A stretch of DNA of 47,149 nt from Spirochaetales bacterium Spiro_07 (GCA_001603145.1 LVBI01000019.1:43383-90531); one strand, 5' to 3'; counted from the first letter of the stretch, positions 33,116 through 41,656 are shown. Translations and numbers: made by a program. The notes: a model not told the origin generated them from the letters alone.

Positions 33116-35095
33116 ATGAGCTTAAAAAAAGACTTGAAGATAAAAAAGCTGCGCCGCAAAGCGCTGCTGCCAAGAATCTTAAGCATTATTTTTGTTGATA
33201 TACTTTTGATAAGCGCCGCCTTGTTTTTCGGCGTAATTGCAACGCTGCACATTTTTTCGGATGCGCTTGCAGACAATTACAAAAGCTGCAACGCCGTTGT
33301 GGAGCTTGTCAACGACAACTATCAGATTGACGACGATGCGCTTTTTAAGGCCGTAACAGAGTTTGAAAGACTTTCAGCTTATGTGGAACAAGTCTATCTT
33401 ACAGACGATGACTTCAACGTAATCAACAGCTTTGACAATGAAGAAATTTCGTTTCAAAAAGAATTTTCTGTTAAAGAGGCAAAGAAGTGCCTTGCAGAAG
33501 ACGGCCTTTTCAGAAACGAGCTTGACGACTATGAAGTGATGTTCGGCGATTTCATTAATTTTGATTTCAGCTTTTTGAACGTCGAATCGTTTCTTTTTAA
33601 GCGCGACATGCTTGATTCTGCAACCGAAGCGATTACCGTGCCGTCTGGCTGGCTTGTGCTCAGAAGCAGCCTCGGCAACGTAAATGTTTGCATCAAAACG
33701 AATTATCCGGTTTATCCGGCTACATACAGCGTGCTTTTTCTTATGGCGATAAGCATTGTTTGTGTCGTGATTTTCACCGGTATTTATGAGCTTAAAAAGA
33801 TTGTGGCTTTCATTATTGAGCAGCGCAAGGTCTACAAGCTTGTTTTTACAGACAATGTAACAGGCGGCAACAACAAGGAATATTTCATACGGAAATCGTC
33901 TAAATATATAAAGAGAAACCCGTGCTACGTGCTTGTTCAACTGCGGCTTGAAAAATACCGCAACTATTGCACGGCTTATGGCGTAAAAGAGGGCGAAAAC
34001 CTGCTTGAAGACTTGTACAACGCGCTTGATGGTGCGCTGACCAAAAAAGAGCTTGCGGCTCATCTTGAAAAGGCAGATTTTGCGCTGCTGCTTGCTTCTG
34101 ACACAGACGGAAAAATCGAGGAACGTGTCGGCTCAATCTTGAATACGCTCGGCAATGTGCGCCAGAATCAGCATCTGCTTTTTTCGGTGGGCATCTGCCG
34201 TGTTGAGACGCGCCACGACGATGTTCAGAGCCTGCTTACGGCGGCCGGACTTGCAATTACAAAGCGCACAGAATCGGCGAACAACATTGTCTGGTTTGAT
34301 GCTTCTATGAAAGAAGAGCAGGTCTGGGAACGCCACATCGAAGACGACATGGAGAAAGCGCTTGAAAACCATGAGTTCAAAGTCTATCTTCAGCCGAAAT
34401 ATTCAACAAAAGAAGAGGTGCTCTCTGCGGCCGAAGCTTTGGTCAGGTGGGTTCACCCGGAACTTGGTTTTATAAGTCCCGGAAAGTTCATTCCGATTTT
34501 TGAGCGGAACGGCTTTATTCTAAAGCTTGACGATTATATGCTTGACGAAGTTGCGAAGCAGCAGGCCAAATGGCGCGAAGAAGGCAAGAAGCTTGTGCCG
34601 ATTTCGGTCAATGTTTCGCGGGCGCATTTTGCGCGCTATGACCTTGCCGAGCATATCTGCTCGATTGTTGATGCTTATCAAGTGCCGCACGAATTTATTG
34701 AGCTTGAGCTTACGGAAAGCGCTTTCTTTGATGACAAAACCATGCTTCTTGAGACTGTCAAAAAGCTGAAAAGCTTCGGCTTTAAGGTTTCGATGGACGA
34801 TTTCGGCGCGGGCTATTCTTCGCTCAATTCGCTCAAAGAGCTGCCGCTCGACATAATCAAGCTTGACGCTGAATTCTTTAGAGGTGCAGACGACCTTGAG
34901 CGCTCAAACCTCATCGTCGGCGACACAATCTCTCTGGCAAAAAAGCTCGGTATGCAGATTGTGGCTGAAGGCATTGAAACGCGCGAGCAGGTTGATTTTC
35001 TTGCCAAGCAGAACTGCGACTTGATTCAGGGCTTTTATTTTGCCAAGCCGCTGCCCATAAACGAATTCGAAGAGCGCGCCTACGGCACAAACTGA
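33116..35095 (+). CDS. Membrane c-di-GMP phosphodiesterase (EAL) with degenerate GGDEF
   Basis: A 659-residue protein. Two membrane helices (about residues 20-45 and 200-225) flank a 150-residue periplasmic sensor region. The GGDEF domain (about 245-400) lacks its signature: the expected GGDEF position reads LEKADFALLL, so it cannot make c-di-GMP. The EAL domain (about 410-655) keeps the catalytic set EALVRW, ELTES, DDFGAGYSSL, IIKLDAEF, AEGIET and QGFYFAKPLP, so it should hydrolyse c-di-GMP. The dead GGDEF domain may bind GTP as a regulator, as in other proteins of this layout. AAGGAC lies upstream of the ATG. The gene is divergent from hicBA. Confidence 0.92.
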   Translation: MSLKKDLKIKKLRRKALLPRILSIIFVDILLISAALFFGVIATLHIFSDALADNYKSCNAVVELVNDNYQIDDDALFKAVTEFERLSAYVEQVYLTDDDFNVINSFDNEEISFQKEFSVKEAKKCLAEDGLFRNELDDYEVMFGDFINFDFSFLNVESFLFKRDMLDSATEAITVPSGWLVLRSSLGNVNVCIKTNYPVYPATYSVLFLMAISIVCVVIFTGIYELKKIVAFIIEQRKVYKLVFTDNVTGGNNKEYFIRKSSKYIKRNPCYVLVQLRLEKYRNYCTAYGVKEGENLLEDLYNALDGALTKKELAAHLEKADFALLLASDTDGKIEERVGSILNTLGNVRQNQHLLFSVGICRVETRHDDVQSLLTAAGLAITKRTESANNIVWFDASMKEEQVWERHIEDDMEKALENHEFKVYLQPKYSTKEEVLSAAEALVRWVHPELGFISPGKFIPIFERNGFILKLDDYMLDEVAKQQAKWREEGKKLVPISVNVSRAHFARYDLAEHICSIVDAYQVPHEFIELELTESAFFDDKTMLLETVKKLKSFGFKVSMDDFGAGYSSLNSLKELPLDIIKLDAEFFRGADDLERSNLIVGDTISLAKKLGMQIVAEGIETREQVDFLAKQNCDLIQGFYFAKPLPINEFEERAYGTN

Positions 35096-35338
35096 CAATA
35101 GTTTGTCACGGAGCTGAACAATAAGAATGGTATCTCATGGGACTGTATAAAAAAATTGTCATGCTGAACTTGGTTCAGCATCTGCGTTTAATTAAAAGTT
35201 TTTCTACTTTGTTTTGACAATCAGATAAAACGCGTAGTTTTATTGCGAAAACTATCGAGACTTTTGCAAATATATTCCGAAAAATTCGACCTTAGCAAGC
35301 GTGCGGTCGATGCGTAGCGTTCGGAATGACGGGCAAAA
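35096..35338. repeat. Composite dispersed repeat, copy 1
   Basis: An intergenic stretch made of two repeat modules. The first, 35155-35186, has a perfect 8-bp hairpin TGCTGAAC/GTTCAGCA (35162-35169 with 35173-35180). The second, 35274-35330, is bounded by ATTCCGA/TCGGAAT and includes GCGGTCGATGCGTAGCG. Both modules recur together at 37159-37263. I saw no gene or clear terminator for the flanking genes. Confidence 0.75.
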
Positions 35339-36013
35339 TTATATTAGCGTCTTTAGATATTCTTTCTGCTTGTCGGTGATTCTGTAGCTTTCGCACGCTT
35401 TTTGGATTGTCTTTTTGTGCGTCCAGTCTGCAAGCATTTTCTTTTCGATATACGGAACAGCCGCATCCCACTGCTTTGCGAGCGCAGTTGCGAAAAACCA
35501 TGCGACCATCATTTTAAGATAATAGTCATCGCCTTTTTTAGCCGCAACCCATTCAAGATATTCGCTCTTAAAGTCTTCACCAAGAAATTCGTTCATCAGC
35601 ATTCGCATTCCGAAACGAGCTGTGTAAACATGCGGCGAATCAATCCACTTTTTGATGCAAGGCAGAATGCGTTCATGGTTTTTCTTAAAGACTTTCGGTG
35701 AAGACTGGTCGCAGACAGGCCAGCAGTCAACAAACGGCAAGAACTTTTCAACTGCGTTTACGCATTCGTCAAAATCTTTTATAGCTGAAATCATAAAAAA
35801 GTGAATCAAATTTTCTTCAAAATATTTATGCGGAAGCTCCGCCAGAAAATCAGCAGCCTGTGCCGTCTTTGCAAAGTCTTTTGCAATCGCGCGCATATCG
35901 GGTGTGCGCACACCAATCATTGATTCGGGCGGAATGTTCGGCACGAGCTTGATTTGAAAATCTAAATATTTTTTGTCCTGCTTTTCAAAAAGTTTCTTCT
36001 GAATATCTGTCAT
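35339..36013 (-). CDS. AlkD-like DNA alkylation repair protein
   Basis: A 224-residue all-helical HEAT-like repeat protein of the DNA alkylation repair family (AlkC/AlkD). It shows GVRTPDMRAIAKDF (residues 34-47), VDCWPVCDQSSPK (about 96-108) and HVYTARFGMRMLM. In AlkD these regions hold the tryptophans and aspartate that release bulky alkylated bases such as 3-methyladenine and 7-methylguanine. There is no ribosome site. TATAAT ends 8 nt before the ATG, so the message may be leaderless. It is divergent from the MerR gene. Confidence 0.88.
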   Translation of the reverse strand: MTDIQKKLFEKQDKKYLDFQIKLVPNIPPESMIGVRTPDMRAIAKDFAKTAQAADFLAELPHKYFEENLIHFFMISAIKDFDECVNAVEKFLPFVDCWPVCDQSSPKVFKKNHERILPCIKKWIDSPHVYTARFGMRMLMNEFLGEDFKSEYLEWVAAKKGDDYYLKMMVAWFFATALAKQWDAAVPYIEKKMLADWTHKKTIQKACESYRITDKQKEYLKTLI

Positions 36014-36021
36014 GATTCATG

Positions 36022-36050
36022 ATTATAAGCTGAAAACCGTCGCAATTCCA
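36022..36050 (-). promoter_or_regulatory. Promoter of the AlkD-like gene
   Basis: Minus strand TGGAAT (36050-36045), 17 bp, consensus TATAAT (36027-36022), 8 nt before the ATG. The -35 is poor, the -10 perfect. Confidence 0.5.
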
Positions 36051-36089
36051 TAAAAAAGAAAAAAAAATCAGTTTTTTTGAAAATTTTTC

Positions 36090-36120
36090 TTGACCTTCCA
36101 TTAACTGTAAAGATTAAAAT
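36090..36120 (+). promoter_or_regulatory. MerR-type promoter with 19-bp spacer
   Basis: TTGACC (36090-36095), 19 bp, TAAAAT (36115-36120). The overlong spacer is the hallmark of promoters that MerR-family activators twist into register. The gene downstream is a MerR regulator, so self-regulation is likely. Confidence 0.65.
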
Positions 36121-36157
36121 AAGCTTGTAAACGGAAAAACGAAAGAGGAAAGCTTAA

Positions 36158-36802
36158 TTGAAGATTTATCAAGTTGAGGAACTTGTCGGCATAACTAAGA
36201 AGAACATCCGCTTTTATGAAGACAAGGGGCTGCTTGAACCAGACCGGAATCCTGAAAACGGCTACAGAGACTATAACTTAGAAGATGTGCACCAGCTTGA
36301 AAAGATAAAGCTGCTCCGTATGCTTGCCGTGCCGATTGACGAGATAAGGCTGATGCAGCAAAGCAAGCTCAGCTTTGGCGAGAGCATGAACCGTCAGATT
36401 GAGCGGCTTGAGCATGAGCAGCGCAACGCAGAGAAAATGAAAGAGCTGTGCATCAAGCTTAAAGACGAAGTTGAAGATTTGTCTAAGCTTGATGCATCTG
36501 AATATCTTTCGCATATAAAGAAAATGGAAAAGGAGGGCACTGAATTTATGGATATTGAAAAAGAGGACATTAACCACAAGAAAAAATTCGGAGCCGTGGC
36601 GGCTGCCTTGATTTTTTGTGTGCTTATGCTTATGGTGCTGGGACTTTTAGCTTACAGCGTTATCGGAGAATCTGCTCCTATTTTGCCTATGCTTGTGCCT
36701 GGCATAATTATTCTAAGTGTATTGATAGGAACAATTGTTGTTCTTATTCAAAGAATAAAAGAAATTGATGGAGGTGAAGAGTATGATGCTCGTAAGTATT
36801 GA
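36158..36802 (+). CDS. Membrane-anchored MerR-family regulator
   Basis: A 214-residue protein. The N-terminal 70 residues are a MerR DNA-binding domain (YQVEELVGITKKNIRFYEDKGLLEP; NGYRDYNLEDVHQLEKIKLL). A coiled-coil dimer helix follows (about 75-125), then instead of a metal- or drug-binding domain there are two membrane helices (145-168 and 176-199). Translation starts at TTG (36158) with AGAGGAA seven bases upstream. Its end overlaps the YbjQ gene by 20 bp. The signal is probably membrane- or envelope-related; that is an inference. Confidence 0.86.
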   Translation: MKIYQVEELVGITKKNIRFYEDKGLLEPDRNPENGYRDYNLEDVHQLEKIKLLRMLAVPIDEIRLMQQSKLSFGESMNRQIERLEHEQRNAEKMKELCIKLKDEVEDLSKLDASEYLSHIKKMEKEGTEFMDIEKEDINHKKKFGAVAAALIFCVLMLMVLGLLAYSVIGESAPILPMLVPGIIILSVLIGTIVVLIQRIKEIDGGEEYDARKY

Positions 36803-37097
36803 TTCAATTCCCGGAAAAGAGTTTGAAGTTTTGGGAATGGCAAAGGGAACTATCGTTCAGTCTAAGAATTTTGGCCGCGATTTTATGGCAGGGCTGAAAA
36901 CACTTGTCGGCGGCGAAATCAAAGGCTACACCGAAATGCTCAACGAAGCAAGGCAGATTGCCACAAAGCGCATGGTCGATGAAGCAACTGCCCTCGGCGC
37001 AGATGCCGTTGTCGGCGTAAGATACGGCTCTTCTGCTGTTATGCAGGGCGCAGCCGAAATTGTTGCATACGGCACAGCTGTCAAGTTCAAAAACTGA
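36783..37097 (+). CDS. YbjQ (UPF0145) family protein
   Basis: A 104-residue YbjQ/UPF0145 protein: MMLVSIDSIPGKEFEVLG, GRDFMAGLKTLVGGEIKGYTEML, ALGADAVVGVRYGSS. Family members form ring-shaped oligomers and have been labelled heavy-metal-binding, but the function is unsettled. The ATG at 36783 is chosen because GGAGGTG lies eight bases upstream; the earlier ATG at 36765 has none. It overlaps the end of the membrane MerR gene, so the two are translationally coupled. Confidence 0.88.
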   Translation: MMLVSIDSIPGKEFEVLGMAKGTIVQSKNFGRDFMAGLKTLVGGEIKGYTEMLNEARQIATKRMVDEATALGADAVVGVRYGSSAVMQGAAEIVAYGTAVKFKN

Positions 37098-37102
37098 AAA
37101 AT

Positions 37103-37131
37103 CTGCACAAGCGCACCATGCGCCTGTGCAG
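37103..37131 (+). terminator. Hairpin after the MerR-YbjQ pair
   Basis: A 12-bp stem with one mismatched position (37103-37109/37125-37131 and 37111-37115/37119-37123) and a 3-base loop. It is followed by TTGTTCAT, so the T-run is poor. Confidence 0.45.
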
Positions 37132-37158
37132 TTGTTCATAATTGTAAAAGCAAAAACT

Positions 37159-37263
37159 ATTGTCATGCTGAACTTGGTTCTGCATCTGCGCTATAAAGTA
37201 GTGCAGAGATTCCGAAACATTCGACCATAGCGAGCGAGCGGTCGATGCGTAGCGTTCGGAATG
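37159..37263. repeat. Composite dispersed repeat, copy 2
   Basis: The same two modules as in 35155-35330, here much closer together: 37159-37190 (the hairpin has one mismatch, GTTCTGCA) and 37209-37263 bounded by ATTCCGA/TCGGAAT. It lies between the MerR-YbjQ unit and the TetR operon. Confidence 0.75.
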
Positions 37264-37304
37264 GCATAGTGTACATAACCTCTGCTTAAAATCATAAAAA
37301 GCTC

Positions 37305-37354
37305 TTGCATTTTTCAAGCTATGACTGTATAATCTGAATTAGTCATAGCGACTA
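37305..37354 (+). promoter_or_regulatory. Promoter and operator of the TetR-ABC operon
   Basis: TTGCAT (37305-37310), 17 bp, TATAAT (37328-37333). Inverted repeats cover it: CTATGACT (37319-37326) with AGTCATAG (37341-37348), and TAGTC-N5-GACTA (37340-37354). These are likely binding sites for the TetR-type protein encoded directly downstream. Confidence 0.75.
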
Positions 37355-37374
37355 AACAAGAATCAGAGGAAACT

Positions 37375-37986
37375 ATGTCAAAGGCTTTTTCAGAAGAAGA
37401 AAAACAAAAAATCAAGCAAAGTCTCATTGATTGCGCAGAAGAGCTTATAACCAGGCAAGGCGTGCAAAAGACAACCGTCGACGAGATTGTGGAAGCTTGC
37501 CACATCGCCAAAGGCTCGTTCTATGCGTTCTATAAAACAAAAGAGCTGCTCTTTTGGGATGTGATTTTGCGCTGGCATGAAGAGCTTGAAACCAGCATGC
37601 TAAACGCCATGCAGACAATTTCTAAAATCACGAAAGAAAATCTCACGGAGTTTATTTTTCAAGCTTATATGATGTGCTTCAACTGCGGGCTTGCGAATAT
37701 TCTTGCAAACGGCGACATCGATTATCTGATACGCAAGCTGCCGTCTGAAGTTGTCGACGAGCATATCGCGCACGACGATGAAAGGCTCATCGAGCTGCTG
37801 ATGCAGCTGCCGCAGTTTGCAACGCTCGACGCAGATTTGTTCAGTTCAGCTTTCCGCGGCATTTTTCTCATGCTGCCATATAAAAAGGAAATTGGCCCGC
37901 GCTTTGAAGACGTGCTGAAGCTGTGCATACGCGGCGTTGTCAGCCAGATGTTCAACAAAGAGAATAACGAAAGGAGCGCAAAATGA
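37375..37986 (+). CDS. TetR-family transcriptional regulator
   Basis: A 203-residue regulator. The N-terminal helix-turn-helix is typical: AEELITRQGVQKTTVDEIV followed by CHIAKGSFYAFYKTKELLF. The C-terminal part is a helical ligand-binding domain (about 60-195). AGAGGA lies four bases upstream of the ATG. Its stop overlaps the ABC ATPase start (ATGA), so it is in one operon with the exporter it probably controls. The inducer is unknown but is likely an exported compound. Confidence 0.92.
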   Translation: MSKAFSEEEKQKIKQSLIDCAEELITRQGVQKTTVDEIVEACHIAKGSFYAFYKTKELLFWDVILRWHEELETSMLNAMQTISKITKENLTEFIFQAYMMCFNCGLANILANGDIDYLIRKLPSEVVDEHIAHDDERLIELLMQLPQFATLDADLFSSAFRGIFLMLPYKKEIGPRFEDVLKLCIRGVVSQMFNKENNERSAK

Positions 37987-38831
37987 TTTCAGTAAAAAAT
38001 TGCGAATTCAGCTATGACAAAAAGCCGTTCATTTCAGACGTGAATTTTGAAGTAGGGCAGGGCGAAATCTTCGGTTTTTTGGGGCCTTCCGGGGCGGGCA
38101 AAAGCACATTGCAAAAGATTCTCATCGGTCTTTTGAAAAACTATAAAGGCAGCGTGCAAGTTTTCGGCAAAGAGGTGCGCGCGCAAAAAGACGATTATTA
38201 TGAGCGCATCGGCATTGATTTTGAGTTTCCGAGCTTTTATGAAAAGCTGACCGCCGAAGAAAATCTCAAGTTTTTTGCATCGCTTTATCAGAAAAAGCCG
38301 CGCAACATTGACCAGCTCTTGGAACAGATTGGTCTGCTTCGCGACAAAGACAAAAAAGTTTCGGGCTATTCAAAGGGCATGAAAAGCCGGCTGAATTTTG
38401 TAAAAGCTCTTTTGCATGACCCTGAGCTGCTTTTTCTTGATGAGCCGACGAGCGGTCTTGACCCTTCGAACAGCAGAATCATGAAAGACATGATTCTTGA
38501 AGAAAAAAAAGCCGGAAAATCAATAATCATTACAACGCACAACATGCATGATGCGGCGGAGCTTTGCGACCGCGTAGCTTTCATCGTGGACGGCCATGTA
38601 AAGGCTTTGGACACGCCGCACAATCTGATTATGAAAAAAGGCGCAGGCGTAATCAGTTATTCATATCTTGAAAACGGCGTAGAAACAAAGGCTCAATGCC
38701 CCATAACTGAATCTGGAAAAGACGCGAAGCTTCAGCAGCTTGTTTCAGAAGGCAAGCTGCTCACCATTCATTCGATGGAACCAGACCTCGGCGACATTTT
38801 CATGGAAGTGACGGGAAGGGGGCTGAATTGA
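37983..38831 (+). CDS. ABC transporter ATPase
   Basis: A 282-residue ATPase of an ABC-2 type exporter. Walker A is GPSGAGKST (residues 36-44), the signature is degenerate (SGYSKGMKSR in place of LSGGQ), Walker B is LLFLDEPTSGLD, and the switch histidine is in IITTHNMHD. The family resembles drug, antibiotic or daunorubicin-type exporters. Overlaps with the genes on each side (ATGA and TTGA) show strict translational coupling. Confidence 0.93.
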   Translation: MISVKNCEFSYDKKPFISDVNFEVGQGEIFGFLGPSGAGKSTLQKILIGLLKNYKGSVQVFGKEVRAQKDDYYERIGIDFEFPSFYEKLTAEENLKFFASLYQKKPRNIDQLLEQIGLLRDKDKKVSGYSKGMKSRLNFVKALLHDPELLFLDEPTSGLDPSNSRIMKDMILEEKKAGKSIIITTHNMHDAAELCDRVAFIVDGHVKALDTPHNLIMKKGAGVISYSYLENGVETKAQCPITESGKDAKLQQLVSEGKLLTIHSMEPDLGDIFMEVTGRGLN

Positions 38832-39520
38832 GGTTGCTCAAGCTTATAAAGGGAGACTTGTTCTTTCTTGCGCGGTACGGACTTTTTCTGGTTTATGCCG
38901 TTTTCATTGTGGTCTATCTTGTGATGCTCCACTACATTCCGGGCGAAACCGGCACTTTTGTGATGAAGCTGCTCGTTTTTTCTGACCCAGCCGCGATGGG
39001 GCTTTTCTTTATGGGCGCGGTTGTGCTGCTAGAAAAAAGCCAGCGCGTAAACTGCTCGCTTGCGGTTTCGCCAGTTACGGTGAGCGAATACATTGCTTCA
39101 AAGGCTGCTGCTTTTTTGATTGCCGGTGTCGCGGTCGGCTTGATAATTGCTTTTGGCAGCGGCAGAAGCCTGAACTTAGCCGGAATCATCGGTATCGCTG
39201 GCGGTTCTCTGATTTTTTCAATGGGCGGGCTTTTTGTCGCTTCAAAGACGCGCAGCTTGAACCAGTTCATCATTTTTTCTTTGCCGGTTGAGATTTTTGT
39301 AAGCGCGCCTGGCTTTTTGGCCGCGTTCGGCAAATTAAGCTCGCCGCTCTGGCTGATGCATCCGGGCGTTGCCTCGATGAGCCTTTTGTTCCGTGAGCTT
39401 GGCACAGTGCAATTTCTGCTTTCGGTGCTAAGCCTTTTAGCTTGGGCTGTAATTGCTTTTGCAGTAACAAATAAAGCCGTAGCCAAAATGTTCAGCGACC
39501 TTGGGGGCGGAAATTTATGA
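38828..39520 (+). CDS. ABC-2 permease subunit 1
   Basis: A 230-residue membrane protein with about six hydrophobic segments, including YGLFLVYAVFIVVYLVML, LLVFSDPAAMGLFFMGAVVL and SVLSLLAWAVIAFAVT. The layout is that of ABC-2 permeases. Translation starts at TTG (38828) overlapping the ATPase stop, with AAGGGG eight bases upstream. It pairs with the next gene as a two-permease exporter. Confidence 0.85.
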   Translation: MRLLKLIKGDLFFLARYGLFLVYAVFIVVYLVMLHYIPGETGTFVMKLLVFSDPAAMGLFFMGAVVLLEKSQRVNCSLAVSPVTVSEYIASKAAAFLIAGVAVGLIIAFGSGRSLNLAGIIGIAGGSLIFSMGGLFVASKTRSLNQFIIFSLPVEIFVSAPGFLAAFGKLSSPLWLMHPGVASMSLLFRELGTVQFLLSVLSLLAWAVIAFAVTNKAVAKMFSDLGGGNL

Positions 39521-40236
39521 AACCTGTTTATATTTCGTTCAGCTGCTTTATAAAAGAAATTTTCAAAGACGCAATGCTTGCCGCAATGACGCTTCTGCCT
39601 GTAATTTTGGGGCTTTTGTTCAAATTCGGTGTGCCGCTGCTTAATGCGCTAATTGCCGCCCAAACAGGAAAAACTGATTTTCTTGCGCCGTATTATCTGC
39701 TTTTTGATTTGACCATTATTTTTTCAACGCCGGTAATGTTCGGCTATGCAGGCTTGATGATAATTCTTGAAGAGCGCGACACAGGTATTCTCAAATACCT
39801 TGCGGTTACGCCGCTCGGCATGAAGGGCTACCTGCGCTCAAGGCTTGTGCTGCTTTCGGCTATTGCTTCGGTTTACGGCTTTGCTGTTGAGGCGCTTCTT
39901 CATATATCAGCGATGAACCTTGTGCAGATTGCGCTTGGCAGCGCTTTCAGCTTTTTAACCGGCATCTGGCTTGTCTGCCTTATCGTTTCGCTTGCCGCAA
40001 ACAAGGTGGAAGGGCTTGCTTTTTCAAAGTTCAGCGGCTTTTTGATACTCGGCCCGTTTGCTGCTTTTTTCATCAAAGACGCTTTGAAATATCTGGCCGC
40101 TTTTTTGCCGACTTTTTGGTTCACCGAATTCTGCATGAGCAAAGGCTTTTATGCCGTTGCTGCGCTTGCAGTGTCATTTGCGCTTTCTGCTGTTTATCTG
40201 GCTCTTTCGGTAAGGCTTTTCAAGAAAAAAGCCTGA
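39517..40236 (+). CDS. ABC-2 permease subunit 2
   Basis: A 239-residue membrane protein with six hydrophobic segments and the ABC-2 pattern EERDTGILKYLAVTPLGMKGYL between the second and third, typical of the coupling helix region in ABC-2 exporters. The ATG overlaps the previous stop (ATGA). It ends 41 bp from the convergent hydF gene, and no terminator is visible between them. Confidence 0.87.
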   Translation: MKPVYISFSCFIKEIFKDAMLAAMTLLPVILGLLFKFGVPLLNALIAAQTGKTDFLAPYYLLFDLTIIFSTPVMFGYAGLMIILEERDTGILKYLAVTPLGMKGYLRSRLVLLSAIASVYGFAVEALLHISAMNLVQIALGSAFSFLTGIWLVCLIVSLAANKVEGLAFSKFSGFLILGPFAAFFIKDALKYLAAFLPTFWFTEFCMSKGFYAVAALAVSFALSAVYLALSVRLFKKKA

Positions 40237-40276
40237 GCGATGTGAGCCGGCAACAGCGTGCCGCAAAATTGAAGCT

Positions 40277-41485
40277 CTATGAGTTTGCGCTCAACTGAAG
40301 CATTGCAACACCATAGTTTGTCATCGGCACACCGGCTTGCTCGGCGTTGTGCTGACGCTCAAGAACATAAGCCCTGTTGAACATGCACGCACCGCAATGA
40401 ATGATTAAATCATATTTTTGAAGTTCTTCGGTTGTTTGCGGAAAATCTGTTCCGCGCACAAAATCAATCTGAAGGTTTGGCGCAATCTTTTTGAGCATCG
40501 CCGGAATCTTGACCGTGCCGATGTCTTCAGTTGCAGGAACATGAGTGCAGGCTTCTGCAATCAAAACGCGGGATTTGTCGGTGAGCTTTTGTATTGCGTT
40601 TGCGCCTTGCATGAAAAGCTCTATATCGCCTTTGTGCGCCGCCATAATAATAGAAAACGAAGTGAGCCTAGAAGCAGCGGGCTTGTTCTTGTGTATAAAC
40701 GGAAAAAGCTGCGAATCTGTGATAATCAAATCAGGCGGGGTCTTCAGTGCCGCGATTGTCTGCAGAAAGGTTTCCTGCGTGCAGCAGTGAATGCAAACCT
40801 TTCTGTCAAGCAAATCGCGTATAGTCTGAACCTGCGGCAGAATGAGCCGCCCTTTTGGGGCTTGGCTGTCTTGTGGCATGACAAGCAGAACATTTTCGCC
40901 GGGCTTGCAGAAATTTTCCGTAAGAGAAGCTTCAAAAAAATCTTGTGGAACTTTTTCCTTGATTGCCTTGAAAAGCAAATCTTTGTTTTTGCCGGAAACA
41001 GAATCAACGAAAACTGGAGGGTTGCTTTTGAAAGGTTCTGTTTCTGCAAGCACGGCTTGTGCTGTCTGCACAGCTTTTGTCTTATTATCTGATTTTGTTA
41101 TTACCCAGATAAGCGGCTTTTTGCTTTGCTGCAATTTTGCAAAGCCTTGAGCATTGATGAGCTTTGCTACGGAGTCTGTCTTGGCAAGCTCTTCCGTAGA
41201 GATTACGGCAAGAACTATGTCGCATTTTGCAAGCGCGTCCCAGGTTTTTGCAATTCGTTTTTTGCCAAGCTCTGATTCATCGTCAAAACCGGCCGTATCA
41301 ACAAAAACCGCAGGGCCTATGCCAGAAAGCTCCATAGATTTTTGAACAGAATCTGTAGTAGTTCCCACAACTTCAGAAACAATGGAAACGCTCTGGCCGG
41401 TAAGCATATTCATCAAAGAAGATTTGCCGCTGTTTGTGTTTCCAAAAATTCCTATAAATAATCTCTGTGCTTTTACTACTTCCAT
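40277..41485 (-). CDS. hydF: [FeFe]-hydrogenase maturation GTPase HydF
   Basis: A 402-residue scaffold and carrier protein that delivers the diiron subcluster to HydA. The N-terminal GTPase has GNTNSGKS (residues 15-22), VGTTTDSV, DTAGFDD and TKSD. The C-terminal cluster-binding region has CTHV (about 310) and HCGAC (about 363-367), matching the CxH...HCxxC iron-sulphur motif of HydF. AGGAGG lies upstream of the ATG. It follows hydG after a 171-bp gap that contains a repeat, so it may have its own promoter or rely on read-through. Confidence 0.95.
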   Translation of the reverse strand: MEVVKAQRLFIGIFGNTNSGKSSLMNMLTGQSVSIVSEVVGTTTDSVQKSMELSGIGPAVFVDTAGFDDESELGKKRIAKTWDALAKCDIVLAVISTEELAKTDSVAKLINAQGFAKLQQSKKPLIWVITKSDNKTKAVQTAQAVLAETEPFKSNPPVFVDSVSGKNKDLLFKAIKEKVPQDFFEASLTENFCKPGENVLLVMPQDSQAPKGRLILPQVQTIRDLLDRKVCIHCCTQETFLQTIAALKTPPDLIITDSQLFPFIHKNKPAASRLTSFSIIMAAHKGDIELFMQGANAIQKLTDKSRVLIAEACTHVPATEDIGTVKIPAMLKKIAPNLQIDFVRGTDFPQTTEELQKYDLIIHCGACMFNRAYVLERQHNAEQAGVPMTNYGVAMLQLSANS

Positions 41486-41584
41486 TTTGTCCTCCTGTTC
41501 ATTTCAGCTCATTCAGTCAAGGCTTTTGAAATTTTGAGAAGTGCTGATTAATGTCATTATTTTCTGTAATGCAAATACTTAATG

Positions 41585-41628
41585 ATTGCCGTGTCATTCG
41601 CAACGAAGTTTCAAGCGAGCACGGCAAT
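41585..41628. repeat. ATTGCCGTG-bounded inverted repeat in the hydG-hydF gap
   Basis: A perfect 9-bp pair ATTGCCGTG (41585-41593) and CACGGCAAT (41620-41628) encloses 26 bases containing CGAAGTTTC. It resembles the 24272-24307 unit, which contains CACGGCAAT and TGTCATTGC. Confidence 0.65.
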
Positions 41629-41656
41629 GACAATACAGCAATTATTCAGCACTTTC

